DNA of 64,000 nucleotides from an uncultured Paraburkholderia sp. (GCA_940746715.1 CALNWN010000001.1:1-64000), one strand, 5' to 3'; shown: positions 40,106 through 50,480, counted from the stretch's first letter. Notes: generated from the letters alone by a model not told the origin. Program-made: numbers and translations.

Positions 40106-41099
40106 TTAACTCTGCAGGAATTCAAGCAGGTCGGCGTTGACCTGGTCGGCGTGCGTCGTGCACATGCCGTGCGGCGCGCTGGCATACACCTTCAGCGTCG
40201 CATGCTTGACGAGCGTGGCCGAGAGGCGCGCCGATGCGTCGATCGGCACGATCTGGTCGTCGTCGCCATGAAGGATCAGCGTGGGCACGTCGATCTTCTT
40301 CAGGTCCGGCGTGTAGTCCACCTCGGAGAACTGCTTGATGCATTCATACTGGCCTTTGATCGAGCCGAGCATGCCTTCGCGCCAGAACTCGTCGATCATG
40401 CCTTGCGAGACTTTTGCGTTGGGGCGGTTAAAGCCGTAAAAGGGCACCGCGAGGTCCTTGTAGAACTGCGAGCGGTTCGCCGCCACGTTCGCGCGAATGC
40501 CGTCGAACACGGACATCGGCAAGCCGTTCGGATGCGCTTCGGTCTTCAGCATGATGGGCGGCACGGCGCCGATCAGCACAGCCTTCGCAACGCGCGAACT
40601 GCCGTGGCGGCCTATATAGTGAGCGACTTCGCCGCCGCCCGTCGAATGGCCGACGAGCGTGGCTTCCTTCACATCGAGCGCGTCGAGCACGGCGGCGAGA
40701 TCGTCCGCGTAGGTGTCCATGTCGTTGCCGTGCGACGGTTGATCCGAGCGGCCATGGCCGCGGCGGTCATGCGCGATCACGCGATAACCCTTCTGCACGA
40801 GGAACAGCATCTGCGCGTCCCAGGCGTCGGCATCGAGCGGCCAGCCGTGCGAGAAGACGACGGGCTTACCGGTGCCCCAGTCCTTGAAGAAAATGCGCGT
40901 GCCGTCCTGGGTCGTGACCGTGTTCATGGTGTGCCGCTCTCCGTGCTGTGAGTGAGATTTGCCCGCATGGCCGCTGCTGCCGGTCGATGCCGTGGCCGCG
41001 TTCGACGCCGGGCGCGGCGAACGCGGCCACGGCCGCGCTTGCGCCTGCTGCGAGCAACTGGCGGCGATTCGCCGAGGGAACTGCGGATGAGTTAGCCAA
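40106..41099 (-). pseudogene. Tat-exported alpha/beta hydrolase (non-haem chloroperoxidase type), signal region frameshifted
   Basis: The mature enzyme is complete from [17 protein letters not shown] to the stop at 40106: oxyanion region [16 protein letters not shown], nucleophile elbow [10 protein letters not shown], acid in [12 protein letters not shown] and His in [11 protein letters not shown]. Upstream, a TTG start at 41099 with GGAG eight bases before it opens a twin-arginine signal ([20 protein letters not shown]). A frameshift near 41015 separates the two. An internal ATG at 40927 could give a cytoplasmic form of 273 residues, so catalytic activity may survive without export. Confidence 0.8.
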
Positions 41100-41480
41100 T
41101 TCGTTTCTCCGTACCTGTGACGTTGTTGTGCGCGTGCCGCTTATGCGTCATGCGTGCATGACGCGGCATCGCAGGCTTCGAATCCTACGGGCGCGAATAT
41201 TCGCCGTACTTCAGATTGCTTAATTGTTGTTAAACGCGGGCTGCTTGAACCCGTGTTGTCAAACGCGCGTTGTTAAAGCCGCGTTGTCAGATCCGCTTTG
41301 CGCGCGCCGCCGCCTTCATCCAGACAGCACTTTTAAGAACTATTAAGGGCTTCGACAAGGACTCGGCCAAAGCACGCCGATAGACTGCCTCCCACATTCG
41401 ACACCCAGCGCGACCCGCCCGGCGGACGCGCGCCGCACGTCGCCCCAGTCTGCCTGTCCTTTCCCCATACGGAGCCCGTC
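41100..41480. other. Gene-free stretch with short tandem repeats
   Basis: No coding region accepted. It holds the leader of the amidohydrolase fragment and, at 41225-41300, imperfect repeats of a GTTGTTAAA-type unit. Confidence 0.5.
41225..41300. repeat. Imperfect tandem repeats of about 14 bases
   Basis: Units of the form GTTGTYARANCCGC recur near 41228, 41255, 41269 and 41283. They suggest local slippage duplication. No protein or known element is attached. Confidence 0.4.
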
Positions 41481-41795
41481 ATGTCCCAGGACCTGTCATC
41501 CGGATTCACCCCGGCCGAGGTCGTTTTCTTCAACGGCAAGATCGCGACGCAGGACGACAAGCGCTTGTTCGCCGATTCGCTTGCCGTCGCGAACGGCCGC
41601 ATCGTCGCCGCCGGCTCGCGCGATGCCGTGATGCGTCATGTGAACGACGCCACCCGCCATGTCGATCTGAAAGGCCGCACCGTCATTCCGGGTCTCAACG
41701 ACTCGCATCTGCACATCATTCGCGGCGGCCTGAACTTCAACATGGAACTGCGCTGGGACGGCGTGCCTTCGCTCGCCGACGCGCTCGACATGCGT
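41481..41795 (+). pseudogene. Amidohydrolase (TIM-barrel), N-terminal fragment
   Basis: ATG at 41481. The first 104 residues are those of an imidazolonepropionase/YtcJ-like amidohydrolase: [40 protein letters not shown] with the first metal-binding HLH. After SLADALDM, near 41795, homology ends. The forward frame goes on over the opposite-strand TerC gene to 42473 without meaning. About 80% of the enzyme is lost at a junction with TerC. Confidence 0.82.
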
Positions 41796-42437
41796 ACCAA
41801 AGCCTTCCCAATCAGCGTCATGCCAATCACGAGCAGGAAGCTCAAAGCGAGCGTCACGATGGTCGGATTCCGTTCGATGAACTGCGACAGCGGACGCGCG
41901 GCAAACAGCATCGCCAGGACTGCACAGATCACTGCGAGGAACATGATCGGCATGTGGTCGGTCATGCCGACCGCGGTGATGATGCTGTCGACCGAGAACA
42001 CGATATCGAGCAGCAGGATCTGGCGCGATTGCGCCCGCGACGGTCAACTGCACGGTGCCGCCCGCGCTCCTGCTTTCGTCGTCCGCGTGGGCGTGCACGA
42101 CGTGATGGTGCATTTCGCGCGTCGCCTTCCAGACGAGGAAGAGGCCGCCGCCGAGCAGAATCAGGTCGCGCCACGAGAACGCGTGGCCAAACAGCGCAAT
42201 CGCAGGCGCGGTCAACTGCGCGATCCACGCGACCGTGCCGAGCAGGCCGAGCCGCAGCAGCAGCGCGAGCATGATGCCAAGACGCTGCGTGCGTGCGCGC
42301 TGCGCCTCGGGCAGCTTGTTGCTCAGGATCGAAATGAAGATCCGGTTGTCGATGCCGAGCACGATTTCCATCACGACGAGCGTGAGGAGCGCTACCCATG
42401 CGGCGGGGTCGGCAACGAGGGCGAGCAGAGTGTCCAT
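41790..42437 (-). pseudogene. TerC-family integral membrane protein, truncated and frameshifted
   Basis: ATG at 42437. Helices with the family motif VVMEIVLGIDNRIFISILS, then RTQRLGIMLALLLRLGLL and FSWRDLILLGGGLFLVWKA. A frameshift near 42055 leads to [20 protein letters not shown], the second acidic motif. Another shift near 41812 gives EGFGTHV, after which the protein ends at the amidohydrolase junction. About 30 C-terminal residues are missing. TerC proteins act in metal (manganese) export. Divergent from the NhaR-like gene. Confidence 0.85.
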
Positions 42438-42567
42438 GAGTGGGTGAGCGAACGGATGTTAATGATCGGATAGCGGCTATGATCGCCCCGCGCATGACTC
42501 GGATAAACCAGTGTTAAGCTGATGAACAGATCGGTTTTTTCGAAGCTCACGTCCGTCGGACACCAGC

Positions 42568-43449
42568 ATGCTCAACTACCGTCACTTGTACTATTTCTAG
42601 ATCGTCGTGAAGGAGGGCGGCTTTGCGCGCGCGGCCGAGCGGCTCGATATGGCGGTGCAGACCATCAGCGCGCAGGTGCGCGAGCTCGAAAAATCCATCG
42701 GGCGACAGTTGCTGAAACCGGCCGGCCGCGGCATCACCATGACCGAAGCCGGCGAGACTGCGTTCGGCCGCGCGGAGCAGATTTTCCAGCTCGGCGAGGC
42801 GCTGCTCGACGACATGCACGAGTCGGGCGGCGAGGGCGTCGCGCGGCTTGCAGTCGGTCTCTCGGACGGTATTTCCAAGCTCGCGGCTCATGCGCTTCTC
42901 GCGCCGGTGCTCGGTACGCCTTCGCTCAGACTGCTCTGTCACGAGGGCGAGCCTGCAGAGCTGTTGTCCGAACTCGCGCTGCACCGGCTCGATCTGGTGC
43001 TCGTCTGTCAGCCGGCGCCGCACAATTCCGATCTGCGCGTGCTGAGTCAGCGGCTCGTGGGCTCGCCGGTCGACTGGTACGGGCCTGCCGGGATCGTGCG
43101 CAAATCCGCGCGAGCGGGCTTTCCGCAGTGCCTCGCCGAGCTGCCGGTACTTCTGCCCACGCGCCATGCCGCATTGCGCGCGCGGTTCGACCGTTGGTTC
43201 GATTCGCAAGGCATCCGGCCGCTCGTGGTGGGCGAGTTCGAGGACAGTGCGCTGATGGCGGTCTTTGCCGCGCGCGGCCTCGGCGTCTTTCCGCTCGCGG
43301 AACTAGGCGCCGACGATCTGTCGCTGCTGCGCGGCTTGCGCCGGCTCGGTCGCGCGGAAGGCGTGATCGAAGAGATTCACGCCATCCGTTCGCGCCGTGG
43401 CCAGCATCACGGGCTGGCTTCTGAGGTCGTGGACGCCGCGCGCGTGTAA
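42568..43449 (+). pseudogene. LysR-family regulator, NhaR-like, early nonsense codon
   Basis: ATG at 42568, then MLNYRHLYYF followed by TAG (42598-42600) where Trp is expected, then IVVKEGGFARAAERLDMAVQ and VRELEKSIGRQLLKPAGRG in the same frame. The HTH is complete apart from the stop. The effector-binding domain runs to 43449 without further damage. The opening and HTH match the NhaR group, which controls cation/proton antiporters. It is divergent from TerC. With only one lesion, read-through or re-initiation could in principle give product. Confidence 0.85.
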
Positions 43450-43708
43450 CCGCGAAGCGTAGGCGACGGAACTCCGCGCCGGCTTGCGGCGGGCGCATGA
43501 CGGGTCCTTTCGCGGACGATGTCCGTGTTGAAGATGAGCCCAGTTTGCGGCAATGTTCGTGTCGAATAAATCTGCTAATCACGAAGTGAAGGTTCGGTAA
43601 ATACGAAGACTCGTTCAGTGCCGGCTTGCAGTGCCACTTTCTCTGCGGAGCCGGCATGCGCGGGGTTTATCACGGCCCCCCACGCGCACGCCGATCCGAG
43701 CATAGAGC

Positions 43709-44603
43709 TTATGACATGCCGAGTTGTCGCGCTGTCGCATCGATGGCGCTTTTTGCCTTCGCGACGATCTCGTCGATTTCCTCCCGGCTGATGACGAGCG
43801 GCGGCGACAGCAGCATGCGGTCCCCGCTTGCGCGCATGATCAGGTTGCCGTTGAAGCAGAAGTCGCGGCAGAGCGCGCCGACATCGCCGCCGTTCGCAAA
43901 GCGTTTGCGCGATGACGGCTGTTCTGCCAGTTGCACGCCTGCCACGAGCCCTGCACCCGCAATCTCGCCGACAATCGGATGGTTCGCCAAGGTGTCGCGC
44001 AGTTTCTTCTGGAAGTACGGCCCCGTGTCCGTCTTGACGCGCTCGACGATCTTCTCGTCGTGCAGCAGCGTCAGATTTGCCACGGCCACGGCGGCCGCGA
44101 CCGGATGCCCGGAGTAGGTGAGGCCGTGATTGAACTCGCCGTTGTCGATAATGGCGGTCGCAATGCGATCGTTGCAGGCCGACCGCGCCCATCGGCACAT
44201 AGCCGCTTGTGAGCCCCTTGGCAAGCGTGATGAGATCCGGCTCGAAGCCAAAATGCTGATGCGCGAACCATTCTCCCGTGCGGCCAAATCCGCCGATGAC
44301 TTCGTCTGCGACCAGCAGCACGTCGTACTGACAGCAGATGCGCTGAATTTCCGGCCAGTAGGATGAGCCAGGAAAGATCACACCGCCCGCTCCCCGGAAC
44401 GGCTCGCCAACAAACGCGGCCACGTTTTCAGCGCCAATTTCGAGGATCTTTGCCTCCAGTTGCTGTGCCCGGGCCAGAGCGAATTCTTCCTGCGTCTGGC
44501 CGCTTTCTGCTTCGCCGAAGAAATACGGTTGGTCGATATGCACGATGTTTTCGACTTTCGACGGCATCTGCTCATGCATATAGCCCATGCCGCCGCCGCT
44601 GGC
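43709..44603 (-). pseudogene. Class III aminotransferase, N-terminally truncated and frameshifted
   Basis: PLP enzyme of the beta-alanine/omega-amino acid:pyruvate type. Sequence starts at MGYMHEQ, about 150 residues into a normal protein; the substrate-binding N-terminus is absent, and an in-frame stop (44606-44604) lies just before. Present are FRGAGGVIFPGSSYW, DVLLVADEVIGGFGRTG with the PLP-ring Asp, and the Schiff-base Lys in LITLAKGLTSGYVPMGAV. A frameshift near 44185 precedes GEFNHGLTYSGHPVAAAVAV and the end. Not functional. Confidence 0.86.
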
Positions 44604-44916
44604 CTACCGGCACGAGTGATCAGGACCTTCGAAGTACCGGATGGCTGGATCCGGCGCTAGATTGATTGCTGCGCTCTCTTCAGGACGACGTAACAATCAC
44701 GGTCACTCGAGAGATTCGCGCATTCTTTCAAAAGCAGTCCATGGCCCGCTGGCAGATCCACGATCCTCCGGTGTGGCGGCCACTGACTGATCCACATGTG
44801 TTGACTCAGGTCAATAAGGGCAATCTGCTACTGCCGAACATGGATGGCATGGCCGCGCTAAGAATCCGGTAAGGAAGCCGTCCGAACATGTAGAGCATTC
44901 ACGGGGAGAACCCACG
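44604..44916. other. Debris between the aminotransferase and a cytochrome remnant
   Basis: No family recognised. A 68-codon forward frame (44666-44872) has no ribosome site and no similarity I can name. It is probably remains of deleted genes. Confidence 0.4.
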
Positions 44917-45159
44917 ATGCTCATGTCCCAGCGCCTTGTACTACGATTTGTGTTCGCCATCGGTGTTGTCGCTGGCGCCGGCGTTTCACACGCATATGCC
45001 GACACTCTGCAGAAATCCTGAGCGGCTACGCAGCGCAGTCGAAAACTGCGCCTGCACCGCCGCGAGGCCAACAGTTTGTTACGACGCTGCACGGCCGTGA
45101 GTGGGCCTGTGCGACGTGCCATCGCGCTCCCTACCGGTAACGGGCAGCATGCGAGCAGG
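44917..45159 (+). pseudogene. DUF1924-type cytochrome c remnant
   Basis: ATG 44917 with GGGGAGAA upstream. A signal peptide (RFVFAIGVVAGAGVSHAYA) is followed by a stop (TGA 45019-45021). In the next frame comes LSGYAAQSKTAPAPPRGQQF and the haem motif CATCH (about 45108-45122). One extra base near 45127 shifts the frame before TGNGQHAS, where recognisable sequence ends. A small periplasmic c-type cytochrome reduced to its first half. Confidence 0.6.
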
Positions 45160-45262
45160 GCTGACGCAGCGCGAGGGCGCTCATCGCAACCGGCAACCCG
45201 GGCAGCATCGTGCCGTGGGGAGACTCTGCGGCTGCCGCGCGAGGTCGACGGCTCCGCGGGCG

Positions 45263-45343
45263 GACTACACACTCGACGCAAGCAACAACTACGAGGCCGT
45301 AGAGGCTTGGCTGTCGCTGCACGAATCGGCGGCCACGCTCCAG
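45263..45343 (+). pseudogene. Tyrosine-recombinase (phage integrase) N-terminal fragment
   Basis: Twenty-seven residues containing NNYEAVEAWLSLHESAATLQ, resembling the SAM-like core-binding start of Burkholderia site-specific integrases. Both sides lack further homology. It is the only mobile-element trace in the window and lies about 75 bases from a dif-like 28-mer. Confidence 0.45.
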
Positions 45344-45416
45344 TCAGGTCGGAGTCACCGGCCATCGCAGCCCGAGTGAGCAACTGCCTAGATCTTGTTA
45401 TTTCGCTAACCACTGC

Positions 45417-45444
45417 ATTTGACATAAGATAAATTATCAACCGA
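45417..45444. other. dif/XerCD-like recombination site (candidate)
   Basis: Two 11-base arms, ATTTGACATAA and TTATCAACCGA, flank the 6-base centre GATAAA. The first arm differs at one base from the Escherichia coli XerD arm. The CATAA/TTAT core is preserved and the outer XerC arm is poorly matched. Location beside an integrase fragment supports a former attachment site. Confidence 0.3.
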
Positions 45445-45789
45445 CAAACCGCCGACCGGTCACCTCAATGTGCGTCATCAATCCAACCACGAAGGAAATC
45501 GATGATGAAGCTCATGCACGACCGCTTACCGAGTCATTGCGGACCGACTGGTTCGTTTTTCGCCGAATCGAATTATCCGGAATCTTCCGCGCGAGATCAG
45601 CCTCACGGCTCGAAAACACTGTTGCCGTTGCCCGAACAATCTTCGCGCATGGCGCGAGCGACGCTTATGCGCACTGGCGTGCATGTGGCGTGCATGAACT
45701 GCTTAAAGCACTTCCCGAATCGGAGCCGAGCGACTAGTCTGTAACGACATCTTCTAAACCATCCGGACCATGAACTGGAGGAGACATCC
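45445..45789. other. Stretch without a recognised gene upstream of the MFS gene
   Basis: Two overlapping forward frames (45468-45737 and 45502-45744) have no family I recognise. The second begins after GGAAATCG and could be a short real protein, but its composition is not convincing. The leader and GGAGGAG ribosome site of the MFS gene are at its end. Confidence 0.4.
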
Positions 45790-47142
45790 ATGGAGCTCGA
45801 AGCACGTACCATGAAACGTGTAACGGTTCGGCTCGTGCCGTTCCTGATCGTCTGTTATTTCATTGCCTATCTGGACCGCGTGAACGTCGGCTTTGCCGCG
45901 CTGCAGATGAACAAGGCGCTTGGGCTGTCGGCGAGTGCATTCGGCTTTGGCGCGGGGGTTTTCTTTATCGCGTACTTCTTTTTCGAAGTGCCGTCGAATC
46001 TGCTGCTCGAGAAATTCGGCGCGCGCCGGTGGATCGCGCGAATCATGTTCACGTGGGGCATTCTGGCGGGCGCAATGGCGTATATCCCACATATCGCGCA
46101 ATACACGGGGCTGTCCGCCGCGCATGTGTTCTACAGCCTGCGCATTCTGCTCGGCGTGGCCGAGGCGGGCTTCTTTCCCGGCGTCATCTTCCTGCTCACA
46201 CTGTGTTTCCCGCCGCGTATCGCGGCCGTGTCGTCGGCTATTTCATGGCGGCGATTCCGCTTTCCACGGTGATAGGCGGCCCGATTTCGGGCGCGCTGCT
46301 CTCCATGGACGGCTTCGGCGGCCTTGCCGGCTGGCAATGGGTCTATCTGATCGAGGCGCTGCCCGCCCTGCTGCTGGCGTTCGCGGTCTGGTTCTATTTG
46401 ACCGACAAGCCGGCCGATGCAAGCTGGCTCGCCGCCGACGAACGGGAATGGCTCGTCGCGCGCCAGAAGCAGGAGCGCGAGCATCGCGAGGCCGCGCATG
46501 CGTTCAGCGTGAAGGAAGCGCTTTTCAATCCGCGCGTGCTCGCTATCGCACTGATCTACTTCGGTGCGAACGCAACGAATTACGGCCTGAGTTTTTTCCT
46601 GCCGCAGATCGTCAAGTCATTCGGTCTGACCAACCTGCAGACTGGCTTTGTGACGTCGTTGCCGTATATCGTCGGCGTGATCAGCATGGTGGCGTGGGGG
46701 CGTCATTTCCGACCGCAAGCTCGAACGCAAGCGCCATGTGGCGATTGCGCTGACGGTGGCGTCAGCCGGCATCGCGGCCTCGGCGGGGCTCGATAATCCG
46801 GTGGAAAAAATGATCGCGCTGTCGATCGCGGGGTTCGGCATTTTCGGCTGCCTACCCGTCATCTGGACGTTGCCGGCCGCGTTCCTGTCGGGCGCCGCGG
46901 CGGCAGGCGGCATTGCCGCGATCAATTCGCTCGGCAACCTCGCGGGATTCTTCGGACCGTATGCGATGGGCTGGATCAAGGACAGTACCGGCGGCTTCGG
47001 CGCGGGCCTGCTGTGTCTGGCGGGCGCAGGGCTCGTCGGCGCGACGGCCGCGCTGCTGCTGCATCACGATGCGTCGCTGGAGACGTCGGCGGGCGGAGTC
47101 GGGCGCGCAGCGCCCGCTCGGCCGGGAGTGGCGGAATATTAG
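45790..47142 (+). pseudogene. MFS transporter, anion:cation symporter (ACS) group, two frameshifts
   Basis: ATG at 45790 behind GGAGGAG. Helix 1 FLIVCYFIAYLDRVNVGFA and the helix 4-5 region LRILLGVAEAGFFPGVIFLL are those of phthalate/tartrate/glucarate-type ACS permeases. The frame shifts near 46213 (before GRVVGYFMAAIPLSTVIGGP) and near 46702 (in the short loop before DRKLERKRHVAIAL). The C-terminal half has SGAAAAGGIAAINSLGNLAG and GPYAMGWIKDSTGG. Joined length about 450. Substrate probably an organic anion. Confidence 0.85.
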
Positions 47143-47212
47143 GCTGAGCTGGAGCCGGACCAGTCCGGCGGATAGGACGGGCGGCGGCGCCTGACGATGC
47201 TCAAAGGCGATT

Positions 47213-48268
47213 TCAGACGTCTGACGCGTTCGCGAGGCCTTGCAACTGGTTGCCCTGCAGGTTCACGGTCTGGGAGGCCATGGTCTGCAAACGTGAATCG
47301 ATCGTGGTCCGCACCACGAGGCCGTCCGAATAGATGTTGTAATCGTTGCGATCGGCCCATGCCGCGAGCCACTTGCGCAGCTGCTGGGCGAAATGCGGCG
47401 CGGGTCCGGGCGGCTCAGTCTGTCGCTCGAAGTCGATGCGCAAAGGCTTCTTTCTGAACGTCTCGTACGCGGCGGGCGTGAGCTTGCCGAATTTCACCAT
47501 CTGCCCGAGCACCGTATTGCGCCGCTGCAGCGCGCGCTCGGGGTTCAGCACCGGGTTGTAATAGCTGTTGCCCTTAAGCATGCCCGCGAGCGTCGCGCTT
47601 TCGAGCACGTTCAGCTCCGACGCCGACTTGTCGAAATACGTGCGCGCGGCCATCTCGATGCCGTACGCGTTGTAGAGAAACGGCACGGTGTTCAGGTAGG
47701 TCTCGAGAATCTCGTCCTTCGTGTAGAGCGCCTCGATCTTGAAGGCGGTGATCGCTTCCTTCAGCTTGCGCGTGAGCGTCGGCGCGCGGCCGATTTCGTC
47801 GGGATAGAGGTTGCGCGCGAGCTGCTGCGTGATCGTCGAGCCGCCCTGCCGGTCACCGGAAAACGTATGCAGCGCGGCCGATGCCGTGCGCCGCCAGTCG
47901 AGTCCGAAATGCTGATAGAAGCGGTGATCTTCGGTCGCGATAAGCGCATTGACCACATTCGGCGAGATGTCCTTCAGCTTGACCCACTCGCGATTGGACG
48001 GTTTGAACTCGGCGAGCAGCTTGCCGTCCGCCGAGAGAATGCGCGCCGGCTGCTCGATCTTCGCCTTGCGAATATCGCCGATGCCGGGTGTGAACGGGAT
48101 CAGGATCAGCACATACAGCACGAAGAGCAGCGGCAGCGCGGCGCACGCCTTCAGCAGGCCGCGGCGCGTCGGGTGGCGCAGGTGCCACAGCGCCGCGGCC
48201 ACGAGCGGGTTCGCGCGGGTCAGACCTCGGTCGAGTGTCTCGAGAATCAGGGGAATAAGACGCTTCAC
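47213..48268 (-). pseudogene. Penicillin-binding protein fragment with only the glycosyltransferase domain
   Basis: A GTG start at 48268 ([19 protein letters not shown]) is preferred to a TTG at 48307. A membrane anchor ([16 protein letters not shown]) is followed by a complete GT51 domain: [20 protein letters not shown] with the catalytic Glu, [35 protein letters not shown] and [20 protein letters not shown]. The frame ends soon after the linker (QTMASQTVNLQGNQLQGLAN) with stop TGA at 47213, so the transpeptidase domain with SxxK is missing. The remaining 351 residues could still polymerise glycan. Confidence 0.8.
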
Positions 48269-48493
48269 ACTGGCTACCGTCTGCGGGAAAAGGCTGAATC
48301 GTACCAAGATGTGCGGCGCGGGCCGATTTTTGCGGGGGCGTTTTGCCGGGCCGGCAACCTGCGACCCACGGCGTGGACCCGCCGCCTGCTTGCCGCGCCT
48401 TGCGCCGATCCCGCGGGGCTAGCGCACGCCGCCGGCCAGGCGCCGGACGCCGCTGGCCGCGCCGCGCCGCTGCCCGCAGCCGCCGGGGGCCAC

Positions 48494-48499
48494 TATAAT
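48494..48499 (+). promoter_or_regulatory. Probable -10 element of fabV
   Basis: A perfect TATAAT 28 bases before the fabV ATG, followed by AAGAGG at 48515-48520 as ribosome site. The -35 region is GC-rich and poor. Confidence 0.5.
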
Positions 48500-48526
48500 G
48501 TCGCCAATTCCGACAAGAGGTGCTTC

Positions 48527-49723
48527 ATGATCATCAAACCGCGCGTGCGTGGCTTCATCTGCGTTTCCACCCATCCGACGGGCTGCGAGGCCAACGTCAA
48601 GGAACAGATCGACTACGTCAAGGCACGCGGTCCCATCGCCAACGGTCCGAAAAAGGTGCTCGTGATCGGCGCATCCACCGGCTATGGCCTCGCCGCGCGC
48701 ATCAGCGCGGCGTTCGGCTCCGACGCTGCCACCCTCGGCGTGTTCTTCGAGCGCGCCGGCAGCGAAACCAAAGCGGGCACGGCCGGCTGGTACAACAGCG
48801 CGGCGTTCGAGAAATTCGCCACCGCGGAGGGCCTGTACGCGACCAGCATCAACGGCGACGCGTTTTCCGACGAAGTGAAGGCGCGCACTATCGAAATCAT
48901 CAAGCGCGACCTCGGCCAGGTCGACCTCGTGGTCTACAGCCTCGCCGCGCCCAAGCGCACGCATCCGAAAACGGGCGAGGTGTTCACCTCCACGCTGAAG
49001 CCGGTCGGCAAGGCCGTGACGCTGCGCGGCATCGACACCGACAAGGAAGTCATCAAGGAAACGGTGCTCGAACCGGCAACGCAAACCGAGATCGACCACA
49101 CGGTCGCGGTGATGGGCGGCGAAGACTGGCAGATGTGGATCGATGCATTGCTGGAAGCGGGCGTGCTCGCGGACGGCGCGAAGACGACCGCGTTCACCTA
49201 CCTCGGCGAGAAGATCACGCACGACATCTACTGGAACGGCTCGATCGGCGCCGCCAAGAAGGACCTCGACCAGAAAGTGCTCGGCATCCGCGCGAAACTC
49301 GCGGCCAAAGGCGGCGACGCGCGCGTGTCGGTGCTGAAGGCGGTCGTGACGCAGGCCAGCTCCGCCATTCCGATGATGCCGCTCTACCTGTCGCTGCTCT
49401 TCAAGGTGATGAAGGAGAAAGGCACGCACGAAGGCTGCATCGAGCAGGTCTATGGGCTCTACAAGGAGAGCATGTACGGCCCGGCGCCCCATCTCGACGA
49501 CGAAGGCCGTTTGCGCGCCGACTACAAGGAGCTGGACCCCGAGGTGCAGCAGCGCGTGGAAGCGCTGTGGGACAAGGTCACGAACGACAACCTCTACGAA
49601 CTCACGGACTTTGCCGGCTATAAGACCGACTTCCTGCGTCTTTTCGGTTTCGAGATCGCGGGCGTGGATTACGAGGCCGACGTCAATCCGGACGTGCAGA
49701 TTCCGCGGCTCGTTCAGGTCTGA
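48527..49723 (+). CDS. fabV: Enoyl-[acyl-carrier-protein]/trans-2-enoyl-CoA reductase FabV
   Basis: Intact, 398 residues, the normal size. It carries out the last reduction in each round of fatty-acid synthesis using NADH, and the family is naturally poorly inhibited by triclosan. ATG 48527 ([20 protein letters not shown]). Cofactor loop [18 protein letters not shown], active-site Tyr235-x8-Lys244 ([11 protein letters not shown]), and the C-terminal [21 protein letters not shown]. Own promoter upstream and a clear terminator downstream, so it is a single-gene unit, well kept amid broken genes. Confidence 0.96.
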   Translation: MIIKPRVRGFICVSTHPTGCEANVKEQIDYVKARGPIANGPKKVLVIGASTGYGLAARISAAFGSDAATLGVFFERAGSETKAGTAGWYNSAAFEKFATAEGLYATSINGDAFSDEVKARTIEIIKRDLGQVDLVVYSLAAPKRTHPKTGEVFTSTLKPVGKAVTLRGIDTDKEVIKETVLEPATQTEIDHTVAVMGGEDWQMWIDALLEAGVLADGAKTTAFTYLGEKITHDIYWNGSIGAAKKDLDQKVLGIRAKLAAKGGDARVSVLKAVVTQASSAIPMMPLYLSLLFKVMKEKGTHEGCIEQVYGLYKESMYGPAPHLDDEGRLRADYKELDPEVQQRVEALWDKVTNDNLYELTDFAGYKTDFLRLFGFEIAGVDYEADVNPDVQIPRLVQV

Positions 49724-49728
49724 GTTTT

Positions 49729-49750
49729 GGCGGGCTTTTGCCCGCCTTTA
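49729..49750 (+). terminator. Intrinsic terminator of fabV
   Basis: GGCGGGC (49729-49735) pairs with GCCCGCC (49740-49746) over a TTTT loop, followed by TTTATT. It begins five bases after the stop codon. Confidence 0.88.
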
Positions 49751-49856
49751 TTCGCTACTCCTCTTTGCCTCTTTTCGCGGATGCGGGGCGGCTCAGCCCT
49801 CGCCTCCGCCTCTAGCGCGCTTCGCTTTCCCCGCTTCGCTGCTTTTTCAGCCGCGC

Positions 49857-50480
49857 TTACGGCGTGCCGTTGCGGCAATACTCGCGATAAGCGTCGCGCG
49901 CCGCGAGGCGGGACATATAGGCGTCGACTGCCGGCAGATCGTCGTGTGCGATCGGGGTTTCCAGCCAGCGGTTGATCGACAGCGCGATCGGAATGTCCGC
50001 GAGCGAGAACGCCTCGCCGGCGATGAACGCACCGGTGCGCTGCAACTGCCCTTCGACGATCGCCATGTGCTTCGCCCAGTTCGCGCGCGACGCCTCGATC
50101 TGCTCTGCATCCCGATGAGCCGGCGACTGCCGCACCAGCGCGAGAAACGCGTAACTCCACGAGCGGTTCAGTTCGCTCGCCTGCCAGTCGATCCACTGAT
50201 CGCACCGCGCGCGAGCGCGCGCGTCAGCCGGATAGAGCCACTCGCCGCCGTAGCGGCCGGCGAGATAGCGGATGATCGAGTTCGACTCCCATAGCACGAA
50301 GTCGCCGTCCCTGATGACGGGCACCATCGCATTCGGGTTGAGCGCGACGAATTCCGGCACGTTGGTCGGGCGGAATCCCGCGCCCCAGTCTTCGCGCTCG
50401 AACGGCAGCCCGAGTTCCGCGCAGGTCCACAGCACCTTGCGCACGTTGATGGAGGAAGGCTTGCCGAGGATCTGCAGCAT
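49857..50480 (-). CDS. Glutathione S-transferase family protein
   Basis: Intact, 207 residues, ATG at 50480. Thioredoxin-like N-terminal domain ([20 protein letters not shown], with the cis-Pro region [10 protein letters not shown] and the glutathione-gamma-Glu site [10 protein letters not shown]). The all-helical C-terminal domain contains [17 protein letters not shown]. Ser in PSSINVRK is the likely catalytic residue. Cytoplasmic; substrate unknown. It converges on fabV. Confidence 0.92.
   Translation of the reverse strand: MLQILGKPSSINVRKVLWTCAELGLPFEREDWGAGFRPTNVPEFVALNPNAMVPVIRDGDFVLWESNSIIRYLAGRYGGEWLYPADARARARCDQWIDWQASELNRSWSYAFLALVRQSPAHRDAEQIEASRANWAKHMAIVEGQLQRTGAFIAGEAFSLADIPIALSINRWLETPIAHDDLPAVDAYMSRLAARDAYREYCRNGTP

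Noticed and set aside
41481..42473. A 330-residue forward protein starting as an amidohydrolase
   Set aside because: Only the first 104 residues have homology. The remainder is the antisense of TerC and has no protein-like pattern.
45502..45744. An 80-codon forward frame after GGAAATCG
   Set aside because: No family, and an overlapping frame is just as long. Kept only as part of an unassigned stretch.
47393..49723. A 776-residue form of FabV
   Set aside because: The first 378 codons are antisense to the penicillin-binding-protein fragment. FabV has its own promoter, ribosome site and start at 48527.
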